From: JALYUA01 sp038229875
GTDB taxonomy: Bacteria > Acidobacteriota > Thermoanaerobaculia > UBA5066 > Gp7-AA6
Direction: 5' to 3'
Assembly (NCBI GenBank): GCA_038229875.1
Contig: JBBROA010000003.1
Location: forward strand, 1 to 64,000
Length of the DNA stretch: 64,000 nucleotides
Shown: piece after piece, positions 49,344 through 58,176 of the stretch
How the letters are laid out: the number at the start of each line of letters is the position of its first letter
Numbering within the stretch: the first letter of the stretch is position 1
Notes under the pieces: generated by a model
What the model saw: only the letters and a program-made list of their open reading frames with translations
What the model was told of the DNA's origin: nothing
Databases searched by the model: none
Program-made: the position numbers and the translations under genes

Positions 49344-50117
49344 TCAGCGCCCGAAGCTCTGATAAAGGAGCAGACCCGCGACGACGAAACCGATCACGAT
49401 GACAGCCGTCCGCGCGCGGTCCTGTCCGATCTTCCGCGCGAAGCGCGCGCCCGCGTAGCCGCCGAGGATCGATCCCGCGATCATCACGAGCGCGGCGCGC
49501 CACTCGACGGCGCCACGCAGGATGAAGTACGCGGCGGCAATGCCGTTGATGCACATCGCGAAGAAATTCTTGAGGCCATTCGACGCATGGATGTCGGACA
49601 GGCCGAGGAAGCCAAGGACGGCGAGCATCAGGATGCCGATTCCGGCGCCGAAGTAGCCGCCGTAGACCGCCACCGCGAATTGAAACGGGATCGCGATCGC
49701 CAGCCGCCCGGGCGTCCGGCCGAGAGACGCGCTGGAGGTTCCGGCCCACCGCGCGACCGCGCCGCGGAGCATGAAGAGGACGGTCGCGAAGAGGATCAAG
49801 AACGGCGCCAGGTGCTGAAACGCACGGGCCGGCGTGACCAGCAGGAGCGCGGCGCCCGCGGCTCCTCCGAGCAGACTCGGCAGGAAAAGGGTCGTCAGCC
49901 AGCCCCGGTGCTCCAGCACCTCGCGCCGGTACCCGAACAGGCTCGAAGCCGCCCCCGGAAGAAGCGCGACGGTCGAGGTCGCATTCGCGATGATTGGAGA
50001 CTCGCCGAGCCAGAGCAGGGTCGGGTAAGTCAGGATCGTGCCTCCGCCCGCCATGGCATTCATCACGCCCGCGGCGGCGGACGAGGCGACGAGGGCGGCA
50101 ATCTGGAGCGGGGTCAC
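49344..50117 (-). CDS. TauE/SafE-family permease
   Basis: 257 residues, GTG at 50115-50117. Eight hydrophobic helices with the duplicated TauE/SafE signatures: GVMNAMAGGGTILTYPTLLW near the N-terminus and VYGGYFGAGIGILMLAVLGF in the second half. Known members export sulfite, sulfoacetate or related organic anions. It ends 17 bp before the polytopic gene start, so it may be co-transcribed with 49326-46692. Confidence 0.92.
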   Translation of the reverse strand: MTPLQIAALVASSAAAGVMNAMAGGGTILTYPTLLWLGESPIIANATSTVALLPGAASSLFGYRREVLEHRGWLTTLFLPSLLGGAAGAALLLVTPARAFQHLAPFLILFATVLFMLRGAVARWAGTSSASLGRTPGRLAIAIPFQFAVAVYGGYFGAGIGILMLAVLGFLGLSDIHASNGLKNFFAMCINGIAAAYFILRGAVEWRAALVMIAGSILGGYAGARFARKIGQDRARTAVIVIGFVVAGLLLYQSFGR

Positions 50118-50155
50118 TTCGTCACGGCGCGCGGAATTGTAGACCCCGGAATCGC

Positions 50156-50252
50156 CCTTGTCCCGCGGGGCGCGGAAAAGGGACAGGGCTTGTCCCGCGC
50201 GGCGCGCGGAGCCGGGACCGGGCTTGTCCCGCGCGGGGCGCGAAGCAGGGAC
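50156..50252. repeat. Tandem GC-rich repeat
   Basis: Three imperfect ~33-bp units with CTTGTCCCGCG at 50157, 50189 and 50223 fill the divergent TauE/HAD gap. GGGACAGGGCTTGTCCC also makes a hairpin. Confidence 0.65.
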
Positions 50253-50315
50253 CGCGCCGCGGAAAACATCGCGCCTGCTAACGTTCAGGAAGCCGACGAA
50301 GGGAGAACCGTGACC

Positions 50316-50981
50316 ATGCCCCGGAACGCCAGAGCCCTTCGGGCCGTCCTCTTCGACTGGGATGGAACGCTTCTCGATTCCGCGGACGCGAGCTTCCGTT
50401 GCTATCAGCGCCTGTTTACGCCGTTCGGGATCGACTTCACGCAGGAGGTCTTTGCCCGCACCTATGCCCCGGACTGGTACCGGACTTACGAAGGCATCGG
50501 CCTGCCTCGCGAGCGCTGGCCCGAAGCCGACGCACGGTGGCTCGAGTTCTACGCGGAGGAATCGTGCGCTCTGCGCCCCGGAACCGTCGAGGCGCTTGCG
50601 CGGATCGGGTCGGCGGGCGTGCTCACCGGGCTCGTGACGAGCGGGAGCCGCGCGCGGGTCGAGACTGAGCTCTCGAGGCTCGGCATCGCCGCCGCGTTTT
50701 CGACGGTTGTCTGCGGCGAGGACGCGAAGCAGAAGAAGCCGAACCCCGAAGCGCTCCGAACCGCGCTCACATGGCTGCGGATCTCCGCCGCTGAGGCGGC
50801 GTACATCGGCGACAGCCCCGAGGACATCGAGATGGCGCGCGCCGCGGGAGTCTTTGCGGTTGGTCTGGAGGGGGGATTTCCCAACGCCCAAGCGCTCAAG
50901 AGGTCGGAGCCGGACGCCATCGCCGGCGACCTGAAGGAGGCCGTGGACATCGTTCTGGCGCGATCGGAGCAGAGGGGTTGA
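50316..50981 (+). CDS. HAD-superfamily phosphatase (phosphoglycolate phosphatase-like)
   Basis: 221 residues; ATG 50316 (a GTG six bases earlier is possible). Motif I DWDGTLLDS (~14), cap domain FRCYQRLFTPFGIDFTQEVF, motif II TSGSRAR, motif III Lys in KQKKPNPEAL, motif IV YIGDSPEDIEMARAAG. All catalytic elements are intact. Acts on a small phosphorylated metabolite such as phosphoglycolate or a sugar phosphate in the cytoplasm. Confidence 0.9.
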   Translation: MPRNARALRAVLFDWDGTLLDSADASFRCYQRLFTPFGIDFTQEVFARTYAPDWYRTYEGIGLPRERWPEADARWLEFYAEESCALRPGTVEALARIGSAGVLTGLVTSGSRARVETELSRLGIAAAFSTVVCGEDAKQKKPNPEALRTALTWLRISAAEAAYIGDSPEDIEMARAAGVFAVGLEGGFPNAQALKRSEPDAIAGDLKEAVDIVLARSEQRG

Positions 50982-51110
50982 CCACGTGTAATGGGAGATC
51001 CGCTTCGCCCCCCGCCTTGCGCCTCCGGATCGCTTGCCAGCTGACGAGGACGGTAAGGGTCACTCCCGCCTCGTTCGATTGCCGATTCCCGATTTCCGAT
51101 TCCCGAAATC

Positions 51111-51160
51111 AGTTGACCGCGGAATACCGCGGCCGTCTCGCTCCCCTTGGTCGCTCGGCT
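51111..51160. repeat. Palindromic repeat R1, copy 1
   Basis: TTGACCGCGGAATACCGCGG then CCGTCTCGCTCC, with the palindrome CCGCGGAATACCGCGG, followed by TTGGTCGCTCGGCT. It lies at the 3' end of gltA; sister copies surround the thioesterase/DUF4097 gap. Confidence 0.75.
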
Positions 51161-52500
51161 CAGCGAGACTCGATCGGCAAGAAGTTTCGCTCCTGAGCTC
51201 CCGTGTAGATCTGGCGCGGGCGCGCGATCTTCTGCTCGGGATCTCCGAGCATCTCCTGCCACTGGGCGAGCCAGCCTGACACGCGGGGAATAGCGAACAG
51301 CACCGTGAACGCGGCCGTGGGAATCCCGATCGCTTCGTAGATCAGGCCCGAATAGAAATCGACGTTCGGGTACAACCGGCGTTTGATGAAGTACTCCTCC
51401 TGGAGGGCGATCTTTTCGAGCTCGAGCGCGACGTCGAGCAGTGGGTTCCTGCGTGTGACCTGGAACACTTCGTCGGCCACCTTCTTGATGATCGTTGCTC
51501 TCGGGTCGAAGTTTTTGTAGACCCGATGGCCGAACCCCATCAGCCTCTTTTCCCCCTTGCCGGACTTCACCTCTTCGATGAACGCCGGGATATTGGAGAC
51601 GGAGCCGATCTCCTGGAGCATCTTCAGGACTTCTTCGTTCGCGCCGCCGTGCAGAGGACCGTAGAGCGCCGCGGCGGCGCCAGCGACCGCCGAATACGGG
51701 TCGGTGTGCGAGGAGCCGATTCCGCGCATGACGTGAGTTCCGCAGTTCTGCTCGTGGTCCGCATGGAGGATGAAGAGGACGTCGAGCGCCCGCACCAGCA
51801 CCGGGTCCGGCCTCCAGCTCGACGCCGGGATCCGGAACAGCATATTCAGGAAGTTCTCGGTGTAGGAGAAGTCGTTGTCCGGATAGACGTAAGGCATACC
51901 CATGCTGTGTCGGTAGGCGAACGCGGCGAGGGTCGGCATCTTCGCGATGAGCCGGTGGATCTGCTTCGTCCGGCCGCCGGCGCTGTGGATGTCCCGGGCG
52001 CCCGGGTAGAAGGTCGACATCGCGCCCACCGTCGCGATCAGCATTCCCATGGGATGCGCGTCGTGGTTGAACCCGTCCATGAACGTCTTCAGGCTCTCGT
52101 GGATCATCGTGTGGAACGTGATGTTGTGGACCCACTCGTCGTACTGCGCGCGGCCGGGCAGCTCGCCATGGAGTAGCAGGTACGCCACCTCGAGGTAGTT
52201 GGACCGCTCGGCCAGCTGCTCGATCGGGTACCCGCGATAGCGAAGAATGCCCCGGTCTCCGTCGATGAACGTGATCTCGCTGCGGCAGCTCGCCGTGTTC
52301 AGGAACGCGGGGTCATAGGACATGAGACCGAAGTCGTCGGGTCCCGTCTTGATCTGCCGCAGGTCGATGGCGCGGACGGTGCCGTCGGTCACCGGAAGGT
52401 CGTACGACTTCCCGGTCCGGTGGTCCACGATCGTCACGGCGTCGCGGCGCTCTCCGCTGGCCTGCGTGTTTTTTTCTTCGACGGTCGGTGTGGTGGGCAT
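51160..52500 (-). CDS. gltA: Citrate synthase
   Basis: 446 residues, ATG 52498-52500 with AAGGAG 7 bp upstream. Type II (long, hexameric-type) architecture: N-terminal beta domain (VTIVDHRTGKSYDLPVTDG), DGDRGILRYRGYPIEQLAER, catalytic His in LFILHADHEQNCGTHVMRGI, second His in YGPLHGGANEEVL, MGFGHRVYKNFDPRA, and Asp/Arg region PNVDFYSGLIYEAIGIP. Condenses acetyl-CoA and oxaloacetate. Monocistronic core metabolic gene. Confidence 0.97.
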   Translation of the reverse strand: MPTTPTVEEKNTQASGERRDAVTIVDHRTGKSYDLPVTDGTVRAIDLRQIKTGPDDFGLMSYDPAFLNTASCRSEITFIDGDRGILRYRGYPIEQLAERSNYLEVAYLLLHGELPGRAQYDEWVHNITFHTMIHESLKTFMDGFNHDAHPMGMLIATVGAMSTFYPGARDIHSAGGRTKQIHRLIAKMPTLAAFAYRHSMGMPYVYPDNDFSYTENFLNMLFRIPASSWRPDPVLVRALDVLFILHADHEQNCGTHVMRGIGSSHTDPYSAVAGAAAALYGPLHGGANEEVLKMLQEIGSVSNIPAFIEEVKSGKGEKRLMGFGHRVYKNFDPRATIIKKVADEVFQVTRRNPLLDVALELEKIALQEEYFIKRRLYPNVDFYSGLIYEAIGIPTAAFTVLFAIPRVSGWLAQWQEMLGDPEQKIARPRQIYTGAQERNFLPIESR

Positions 52501-52691
52501 CGGGAACTCCTTCGCTTCGACAGGGCTCTCGGGGGAGATCATTATATGGACCGCTCCCCTCGTTTTCCTGAGCGAGAATCGCGCCGATGCCGAGCGTCGG
52601 GCACATCGCGGCGGGCGCCACGGCAGGCCGGGCTCTGACCCGAGGCACGGGGGAAAGCCCGCTGATACGCTCGAGCCGTGAACGCGATCGA

Positions 52692-53168
52692 ATGGCTCGA
52701 GAGCTTCTGATGCAAAGCCTGCAGGAGACCTGGGCCCCCGGGAATCGGTGTTTCGGCTGCGGGCCGGCGAACGACAAAGGTCTTCGGATCCGAAGCTTCG
52801 TCGAAGGCGACGAGGTGGTTTGCGACTGGAGGCCGGAGCCCCATCATCAGGCGTTCGAGGGCGTGTTGAACGGTGGCATCTGCGGAGCGCTGCTCGACTG
52901 CCACAGCAACTGGGCAGCGACGCATCATCTCCAGCAGAAATCCGGCTCGTTGACGCCGCCGTGCACTGTCACCGCGGATTTTCATGTTGTGCTGAAGCGT
53001 CCCACACCGATGGACGGGCCGCTCCGGCTGCGCGCGCGGATCCTCGACTCGTCCACGGATCGGGCCACCGTCGAAGCGACCCTGGAGGCCAACGGCAAGA
53101 TCACGGCGACGTGCCGCGGGACCTTCGTCGCCGTGGGTCAAGGACATCCGGCGTTCCATCGGTGGTAG
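52692..53168 (+). CDS. PaaI-type hotdog-fold thioesterase
   Basis: 158 residues from ATG 52692 (52710 is an alternative). The domain begins NRCFGCGPANDKGLRIRSF; this Cys-Phe-x-Cys-Gly start is usual for a PaaI-like subgroup. HHQAFEGVLNGGICGALLDC carries the catalytic-type HxxxxxGxxxxxG segment. The final strand is ITATCRGTFVAVG. Hydrolyses acyl-CoA or related thioesters. Divergent from gltA. Confidence 0.85.
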   Translation: MARELLMQSLQETWAPGNRCFGCGPANDKGLRIRSFVEGDEVVCDWRPEPHHQAFEGVLNGGICGALLDCHSNWAATHHLQQKSGSLTPPCTVTADFHVVLKRPTPMDGPLRLRARILDSSTDRATVEATLEANGKITATCRGTFVAVGQGHPAFHRW

Positions 53169-53541
53169 CGGGAGCCGAGCGACCAACGGGAGCGAGACCG
53201 CCACGGCACTCCGCGGTCAACTGATCGAAAGGATTACGGAGCAGCGGCGGCCTACGTTTCGATTCCCGGCCGCCCGATCTCAGTTTCTCCGTTGCTCCCA
53301 ACGCCCGAGCCTTTTGAGGCGTAAACCAGGCGTGCTGAAATTCCTGCGCCGGCTGACCCTCCTTCTCGTGGCACTCGCGCTTCTCGCGGCGCTCGGATAG
53401 TTCCGGACCCCGCCGGGGTCGTTACGCGATTTCCGAGCTGGTTGACCGCGGAGTACCGCGGCCGTCTCGCTCCCGACCAGTTGACCGCGGAATACCGCGG
53501 CCGTCTCGCTCCTGTTGGTCGCTCGGCTCGGTCGCTCGGCT
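53168..53541. repeat. Cluster of R1 palindromic repeats, with a doubtful 22-codon frame
   Basis: The 404-bp gap between the thioesterase and DUF4097 genes holds an inverted R1 copy (~53168-53224) and two direct copies (53441-53479, 53480-53541) in tandem. Each carries ACCGCGG-N-TACCGCGG and GTCTCGCTCC. Between them, GTG 53332 to TAG 53400 could encode a 22-residue hydrophobic peptide (LKFLRRLTLLLVALALLAAL); there is no ribosome site, so it is not called a gene. Confidence 0.7.
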
Positions 53542-53572
53542 CCCGATTTACGACTACCGACTACCCTCCTCT

Positions 53573-55342
53573 TTACCGCCTCCCCTGTCTCACGAGATCG
53601 ATGTTCCCGTTCGAGTCGCTCACCGTCACTTCGCACCGACCGTCTCCGACCTTGCCCTGAAGAGAGTCCGAGCTGGCGCCGCCCGAGATCGTCAGCGGCA
53701 GCTCGCTGTTGATCTTCCCGAACGAGGTCCGCGCGTTGACCGTGTAGCCCTCGCCGTCGGAGAGCGCGATCCGGACCGGGGCGAACGAGGTCTTCACCGC
53801 GACCCGGCTGCAAGATTTCGCTCCGGCGTGAAGGTCGTGCACCTCGACCGAGCCATTCTGGTTGTCGACTTCGACGGCCCCCGTCACCGCCTCGAGGGTC
53901 ACGGAGGAAAAGGAGGTTCGTACGTTGGCGAAGCCGCGCACGTCGTTGGCACGGACGGCGCCATTCGAGTTTTCGACCGTCAGGTCCCCGGCGATTCTCA
54001 CTGCCTCCACCAGACCGAAGCTGGTCTTGACGAACGTCGTCCCGCCGGCGTCGGAGACCGTCACGCCGCCGTTGCCCGAGTTCACCCGGACTCCCTTCTT
54101 CGCGCGGGTGACCGACACCGCCCCGAACGAGTTCCGCGCCTCGACCGCCCCGTCGATGTTGGAAAGCGTCAGGGTCGCGTTGCCACTCACGACCGTCGTG
54201 TCGCCGCCGATCCCGGAGGCGTCCACTTCGCCGAAACGGTTCTTGATGACAGCCGCCCCTCGAATTTCGCGAAGCCGGACCTTTCCGTTCGAGTTCTGCA
54301 CGTCGACCGGCCCGGCGATCTCCGACAGCTCGATCGCCCCGAACGTGTTCTGAACGTTGACCGGGCCGCCGGCCTTGCGTCCGCTGACCCGCGCGTTCGT
54401 TCCGTTGCATCGGACGCCGCGCTTCACGTCCAAAAAGGTGATGGCGGCAAAGGTCGCGGCAAGCTCCGCCTCGCCCGCGATCCCGCTCGCCGTGACCGCC
54501 CCATTGGTGTTCTGGACCGAAAGGTCCCCCGCCACGTTCGTCACGTCGACCGCACCGAACGAGGTGGTCAGCGAGGCGGGACCGGAGCCGGCGAGCGAAA
54601 CATCGGCGTTCGTTCCCGAGAACACGACCTTTTTCACCCGCACGATCGTCACCCGACCGAAGCGGTTCTTGACCGAGAGCGGGCCGTCGATGTCGGAGAT
54701 CGTGACGGTGCCGTTCGCGTTCGTCACGTCCGTTTCGCCGGCGTTTCCGGCGAGCTCCAGGGCGCCGAAGGAGTTTTCGAGCTGCGCCATCCCGCGCCCG
54801 GCGCGAAAGACCAGACGGCCGTTCGCGTTGTGGATCTCGGTCCCGCCTTTGAGCCCTTCGGCCACGACGTCGCCGAAGCGGTTCCGGACCGAAACGCCGG
54901 CGCTCTCCGGCACCGCGATGTCGTAGTCGACCGCGAAGGAGACCCGGCTCGAGCCGGAGAAGAGTCCGCGGTGCTCCTCGGGATAGCGGGTCCGCACGGA
55001 AACGCCCGTCGCCGAAGGCTCGATGTCGACGGCGACGGCGTCGGCGAAACGCTTTGCCTCGACCATGTCCGATGAAGAGACCCGGATCCGGGCGTCGACG
55101 CGGACCGCGGGAAGAGCCTGCGTGTGGATGTGGACGTTCCCGTTGCGGTGATCGACGTCGAGCCTCTGTCCGGGCTTCAACGGAAGAGATTTGTGCACCT
55201 CGCGGGAGACCTCTTCTCGGGAGGACTCTCCCCGCGCGGACGCGGTCATCGCCACCGCGAAAAGCGCCAGGAGCGCCGCGACAGCGGCAGGGCGGCGGCG
55301 GGATCGTGTCCAGGAAGCCGCGGATTCAAAGCGTTCGGTCAT
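53573..55342 (-). CDS. Exported DUF4097 beta-helix protein with NxFG/NxNG repeats
   Basis: 589 residues, ATG 55340-55342 overlapping the anti-sigma stop. Signal peptide ~18-37 (RPAAVAALLALFAVAMTASA). The mature protein is a long series of ~20-residue units alternating NRFG/NSFG/TSFG and NANG/NTNG/NSNG (e.g. VSVRNRFGDVVAEG, IHNANGRLVFRAG, VQNTNGAVTASGI). This is DUF4097 expanded into a parallel beta-helix of ~20 rungs. Located outside the inner membrane. As the last gene of an ECF sigma/anti-sigma operon it is a plausible envelope-stress output. Confidence 0.85.
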   Translation of the reverse strand: MTERFESAASWTRSRRRPAAVAALLALFAVAMTASARGESSREEVSREVHKSLPLKPGQRLDVDHRNGNVHIHTQALPAVRVDARIRVSSSDMVEAKRFADAVAVDIEPSATGVSVRTRYPEEHRGLFSGSSRVSFAVDYDIAVPESAGVSVRNRFGDVVAEGLKGGTEIHNANGRLVFRAGRGMAQLENSFGALELAGNAGETDVTNANGTVTISDIDGPLSVKNRFGRVTIVRVKKVVFSGTNADVSLAGSGPASLTTSFGAVDVTNVAGDLSVQNTNGAVTASGIAGEAELAATFAAITFLDVKRGVRCNGTNARVSGRKAGGPVNVQNTFGAIELSEIAGPVDVQNSNGKVRLREIRGAAVIKNRFGEVDASGIGGDTTVVSGNATLTLSNIDGAVEARNSFGAVSVTRAKKGVRVNSGNGGVTVSDAGGTTFVKTSFGLVEAVRIAGDLTVENSNGAVRANDVRGFANVRTSFSSVTLEAVTGAVEVDNQNGSVEVHDLHAGAKSCSRVAVKTSFAPVRIALSDGEGYTVNARTSFGKINSELPLTISGGASSDSLQGKVGDGRCEVTVSDSNGNIDLVRQGRR

Positions 55343-56010
55343 GAGGTGGCCTCTTTCATGAGTTCCTGCAGCGTCCGCTGCTTCTCCTGGTACATGGCCA
55401 GAAGCTCGCGGCGCAGGTGAGAGTTGAACCGGTTCGAGTCGATCTGGGCGCGGATCTCGACGATCGCGGAATCGAGAAGCTGAAGTTTTTCCCGGTAGTT
55501 GACGAAGATCGGAGTGGTCGGATTTTCGATCCGTGGACGCGCGAGCGCCGACAACCGCTCGATCGACCGGACGTAATTCGCTTCCGCGATCTCGACGTCT
55601 TCCAGCGACCGGTCCGTCAGCAGGGGATTGCTGGTGCTCGCCGCATTGACGAGCGGCTCGCGGCCCCCGCTGTTGCGGAACACCTGCAGACCGACCATCG
55701 AGACGAGGAAGAGGGCAGCCGCGGCGGTCAGGGGGATCCACTGAAAGCCCTTCGCCGGCGCGGCGGCGCGTGGAGGCGGCGCGGACTCCTGAGACGCTTT
55801 CTCCTTCTCGATCGCGGCCGCGATCTTTCCAGGGAGCGCCGAGCTCTCCCACTCCCGGCGCAGAGACGGAGCGGTGCGCGAGACCTCGTCCCACAGCGCG
55901 AGCGGGCCGGCACACTCCTCGCAGCGCGCCGCGTGAACTCGCAGCCGCTCGATCGCGGAAGGATCGTTCCTCTTGAGAGCTTCGCGCGCGCGCGCGCAGC
56001 CTGCGGTCAT
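55339..56010 (-). CDS. Anti-sigma factor with zinc-finger N-terminus
   Basis: 223 residues, ATG at 56010 overlapping the sigma gene. An HxxxCxxC zinc motif (HAARCEEC, ~26-33) typical of ZAS anti-sigma domains follows Cys5. One transmembrane helix ~92-110 (WIPLTAAAALFLVSMVGLQV). The periplasmic part is helical, with repeated coils (LEDVEIAEANYVRSIERLSA and RRELLAMYQEKQRTLQELMK). It would hold the ECF sigma at the membrane and release it on a signal. Confidence 0.85.
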   Translation of the reverse strand: MTAGCARAREALKRNDPSAIERLRVHAARCEECAGPLALWDEVSRTAPSLRREWESSALPGKIAAAIEKEKASQESAPPPRAAAPAKGFQWIPLTAAAALFLVSMVGLQVFRNSGGREPLVNAASTSNPLLTDRSLEDVEIAEANYVRSIERLSALARPRIENPTTPIFVNYREKLQLLDSAIVEIRAQIDSNRFNSHLRRELLAMYQEKQRTLQELMKEATS

Positions 56011-56717
56011 GCGCTCGCCCTCCCGCGCAGCCCGGAGGTCCAGAGCAGATCCTGGAGCTTCCGCCTGGCCTCGAAAAGAAGCGTCCGGGACGCGCCTTCC
56101 GAGACGTCGAGGACTCCCGCGATCTCCCGATGTGAAAAGCCCTCGACCGCGGACAGCAGAAACACCGTTCTCTGCCGGGGCGCGAGACGTGAGAGCGATT
56201 GCTCGATCGCCAGGCGCAGCGGCTGATCCGCGGTCGGGGCGGGAGGAAGCCTCGCGTCGCGCTCATGCTCATGCTCATGCTCATGACTGCCCGCCGGGGT
56301 CCCGAGAGGATCCTCCGGGTGCCGCTTGCGCTTGCGCAGCTGGTCGTAGCACGTGTTGACGAGAATCCTGTAAATCCACGTCGAAAGAGTCGCCGAGCCC
56401 CGGAAAGACGCGGCGCCCCGATAAATCTTCAGAAATGCCTCCTGGACCGCGTCCTCCGCTTCGCTTTCCTGTCCGAGCAGGTTGCGCGCGATGCTTTTCA
56501 TGCGGGCGCCATGGAGCTCGTAAATCCGCTCGAAAGCGGCGACCTCGCCCGCCCGGCATCCCTCGAGAAGGTCCTCCCCGGCCGAGCGGCGCGCCGGGAA
56601 ACCGTCCTTCTCTTCGGGACCGTCCAGGAGCGCCTCCTTTGGAGTATCGGGGGGGCGGGAAACATTCTCCAACACAACCACAAGCACAAGCACAATGGGC
56701 AGCGCGCGTCCTTTCAA
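56007..56717 (-). CDS. ECF RNA polymerase sigma factor
   Basis: 236 residues as the open frame from ATG 56717. The first ~16 residues come from an ACAAGC-type repeat and are strangely hydrophobic, so a TTG at ~56669 may be the true start. Region 2 ~60-120: FERIYELHGARMKSIARNLL, then EAEDAVQEAFLKIYRGAASF, with WIYRILVNTCYDQLRKRK. The linker contains HEHEHEHER encoded by a tandem repeat. Region 4 ~165-225: LSRLAPRQRTVFLLSAVEGF then SHREIAGVLDVSEGASRTLL. First gene of the sigma/anti-sigma/DUF4097 operon, likely self-regulated. Confidence 0.88.
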   Translation of the reverse strand: MKGRALPIVLVLVVVLENVSRPPDTPKEALLDGPEEKDGFPARRSAGEDLLEGCRAGEVAAFERIYELHGARMKSIARNLLGQESEAEDAVQEAFLKIYRGAASFRGSATLSTWIYRILVNTCYDQLRKRKRHPEDPLGTPAGSHEHEHEHERDARLPPAPTADQPLRLAIEQSLSRLAPRQRTVFLLSAVEGFSHREIAGVLDVSEGASRTLLFEARRKLQDLLWTSGLRGRASA

Positions 56718-56910
56718 CCCTTAGACGCCGGGCCGAGGCGCAACGTTGGGGGGGGTTGAAAGGTCAGGGCGTCAGGGCGCGCGGCACGGCGAACACGTCG
56801 GAGCTCTCACGCTCCGGTCCGCCGTCAACGCTCAACCCTCACCCCTGACGGCCGGGAGGGACTGGCTTTCTTCTTGCTCCCGACGCGAAGAAGGCGAAGA
56901 AGGAGGACCC

Positions 56911-57324
56911 ATGAGCGACACCAGCGTCACGAAAGTCGATTCGGCCCATTCCCCGAAGGGAGAGATGGGGCAGACCTATCTCGCGTCGGGCGTGTCGCTC
57001 GCGATGCGGCTCTGGGAAAAAGAGCCTTCGACGGAGGAGAAACCGGAGACCGTGCGGGAGTACGAGACGGTGGGTTATGTCCTGTCGGGCCGCGCGGAGT
57101 TGCGCGTCGAAGGCCAGACGGTCCGCCTCGAAAAGGGCGACTCGTGGGTGGTCCCGAAAGGCTCCCGCCACACCTACAAGGTCCTCGAGCACTTCCGCGC
57201 GATCGAGGCCACGCATCCTCCCGCGCACTCCCACGGGCGCGACGAGGGACGGGGATCGGCCGGGTCCTCGGGCGGGCGGGGTCAGGGCGGCGGTTCCTCC
57301 GATCCCGTGATCCAGGGGGTCTGA
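56911..57324 (+). CDS. Cupin-domain protein
   Basis: 137 residues, ATG at 56911 behind AAGGAGG. Cupin core ~45-100: YETVGYVLSGRAELRVEGQT, LEKGDSWVVPKGSRHTYKVL. The first metal-binding motif is reduced (no HxH), the second keeps PxGxxH. The Gly/Ser-rich tail (GSAGSSGGRGQGGGSSD) is low complexity. Small single-cupin protein with unknown ligand. Divergent from the sigma operon. Confidence 0.82.
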   Translation: MSDTSVTKVDSAHSPKGEMGQTYLASGVSLAMRLWEKEPSTEEKPETVREYETVGYVLSGRAELRVEGQTVRLEKGDSWVVPKGSRHTYKVLEHFRAIEATHPPAHSHGRDEGRGSAGSSGGRGQGGGSSDPVIQGV

Positions 57325-57411
57325 GCGCCTTACCGAATCGCACCGGAGCGGGGTGTCTCCGCCCGGGTCGCTGCGGCCTCCCGCGTTTAGACTCCTGCTC
57401 CGGGAGGCTCC

Positions 57412-58176
57412 ATGAGAAAACGCCCCGAGATCCTCTTCAGCGTTGCCCTGCTCTCGAGCGTCTTTGCGCTCGCGGAAAAGGCGCTCGCGGAAAAAACGGA
57501 AGTCAGGCGCGAAACCGTCCGGTCCGGCGGCCGCGACCGGACCTACTGGATCTTCGTGCCGGACGGCGGCGCACCGGACGCCCCCCGGCCGCTTCTCGTT
57601 CTCCTTCACGGCTCCGGCCGAAACGGCGAGACGCTCGCGCGCCCGTGGAAGGACTTCGCGACGAAAGAGGGTCTTGTCCTGGCCGCTCCGGATTCGCTCG
57701 ACTCCGTGCACTGGTCCTCGCCGAGCGACGGGCCCGAGTTTCTCCGAGACGTCGTCGAGGCGGTCAGGGCGCGAACATCCGTCGACCCGCGGCGCATCTT
57801 TCTCTTCGGGCATTCCGCGGGCGCGTGCTTCGCGCTCGAGATGGGGGCGCTCGAGTCCAACTATTTCGCGGCGGTCGCGATCCACGCGGGCGCAACGCCG
57901 CCCGGTGACTTCGCCACGTTCGACTGGGCGAGGCGGAAGGTCCCGTACGGAATATGGATAGGAACGGAAGACGCGTTCTTCCCGCTCGAAGCGGTGCGCG
58001 CCACCCGCGACGCCTTGAAGTCGCGCGGGTTCCCGGTCGAGTACCAGGAGATGGGGGGCCACACCCACGACTATTACGGGAGCGCGCGGGACATCAACCG
58101 AATGGCGTGGGACTTCTTCAAGTCCCGGCCGCTGACCGCCGACGCGCAGTACACGCCGTACGGAGAGAGCCGATGA
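57412..58176 (+). CDS. Exported esterase (LpqC/PHB-depolymerase-like)
   Basis: 254 residues, ATG at 57412 after GGGAGG. Signal peptide ~1-25 (EILFSVALLSSVFALAEKAL). Alpha/beta hydrolase core: PLLVLLHGSGRNGETLARPW, nucleophile FLFGHSAGACFALEMG, acid in WIGTEDAFFPLEA and His in GGHTHDYYG. Matches secreted esterases of the LpqC/feruloyl-esterase type. First of three overlapping genes (ATGA with the phosphatase). Confidence 0.85.
   Translation: MRKRPEILFSVALLSSVFALAEKALAEKTEVRRETVRSGGRDRTYWIFVPDGGAPDAPRPLLVLLHGSGRNGETLARPWKDFATKEGLVLAAPDSLDSVHWSSPSDGPEFLRDVVEAVRARTSVDPRRIFLFGHSAGACFALEMGALESNYFAAVAIHAGATPPGDFATFDWARRKVPYGIWIGTEDAFFPLEAVRATRDALKSRGFPVEYQEMGGHTHDYYGSARDINRMAWDFFKSRPLTADAQYTPYGESR

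Noticed and set aside
53332..53400. A 22-residue hydrophobic peptide gene
   Set aside because: No ribosome site, in a repeat-rich gap; hydrophobic frames arise by chance.
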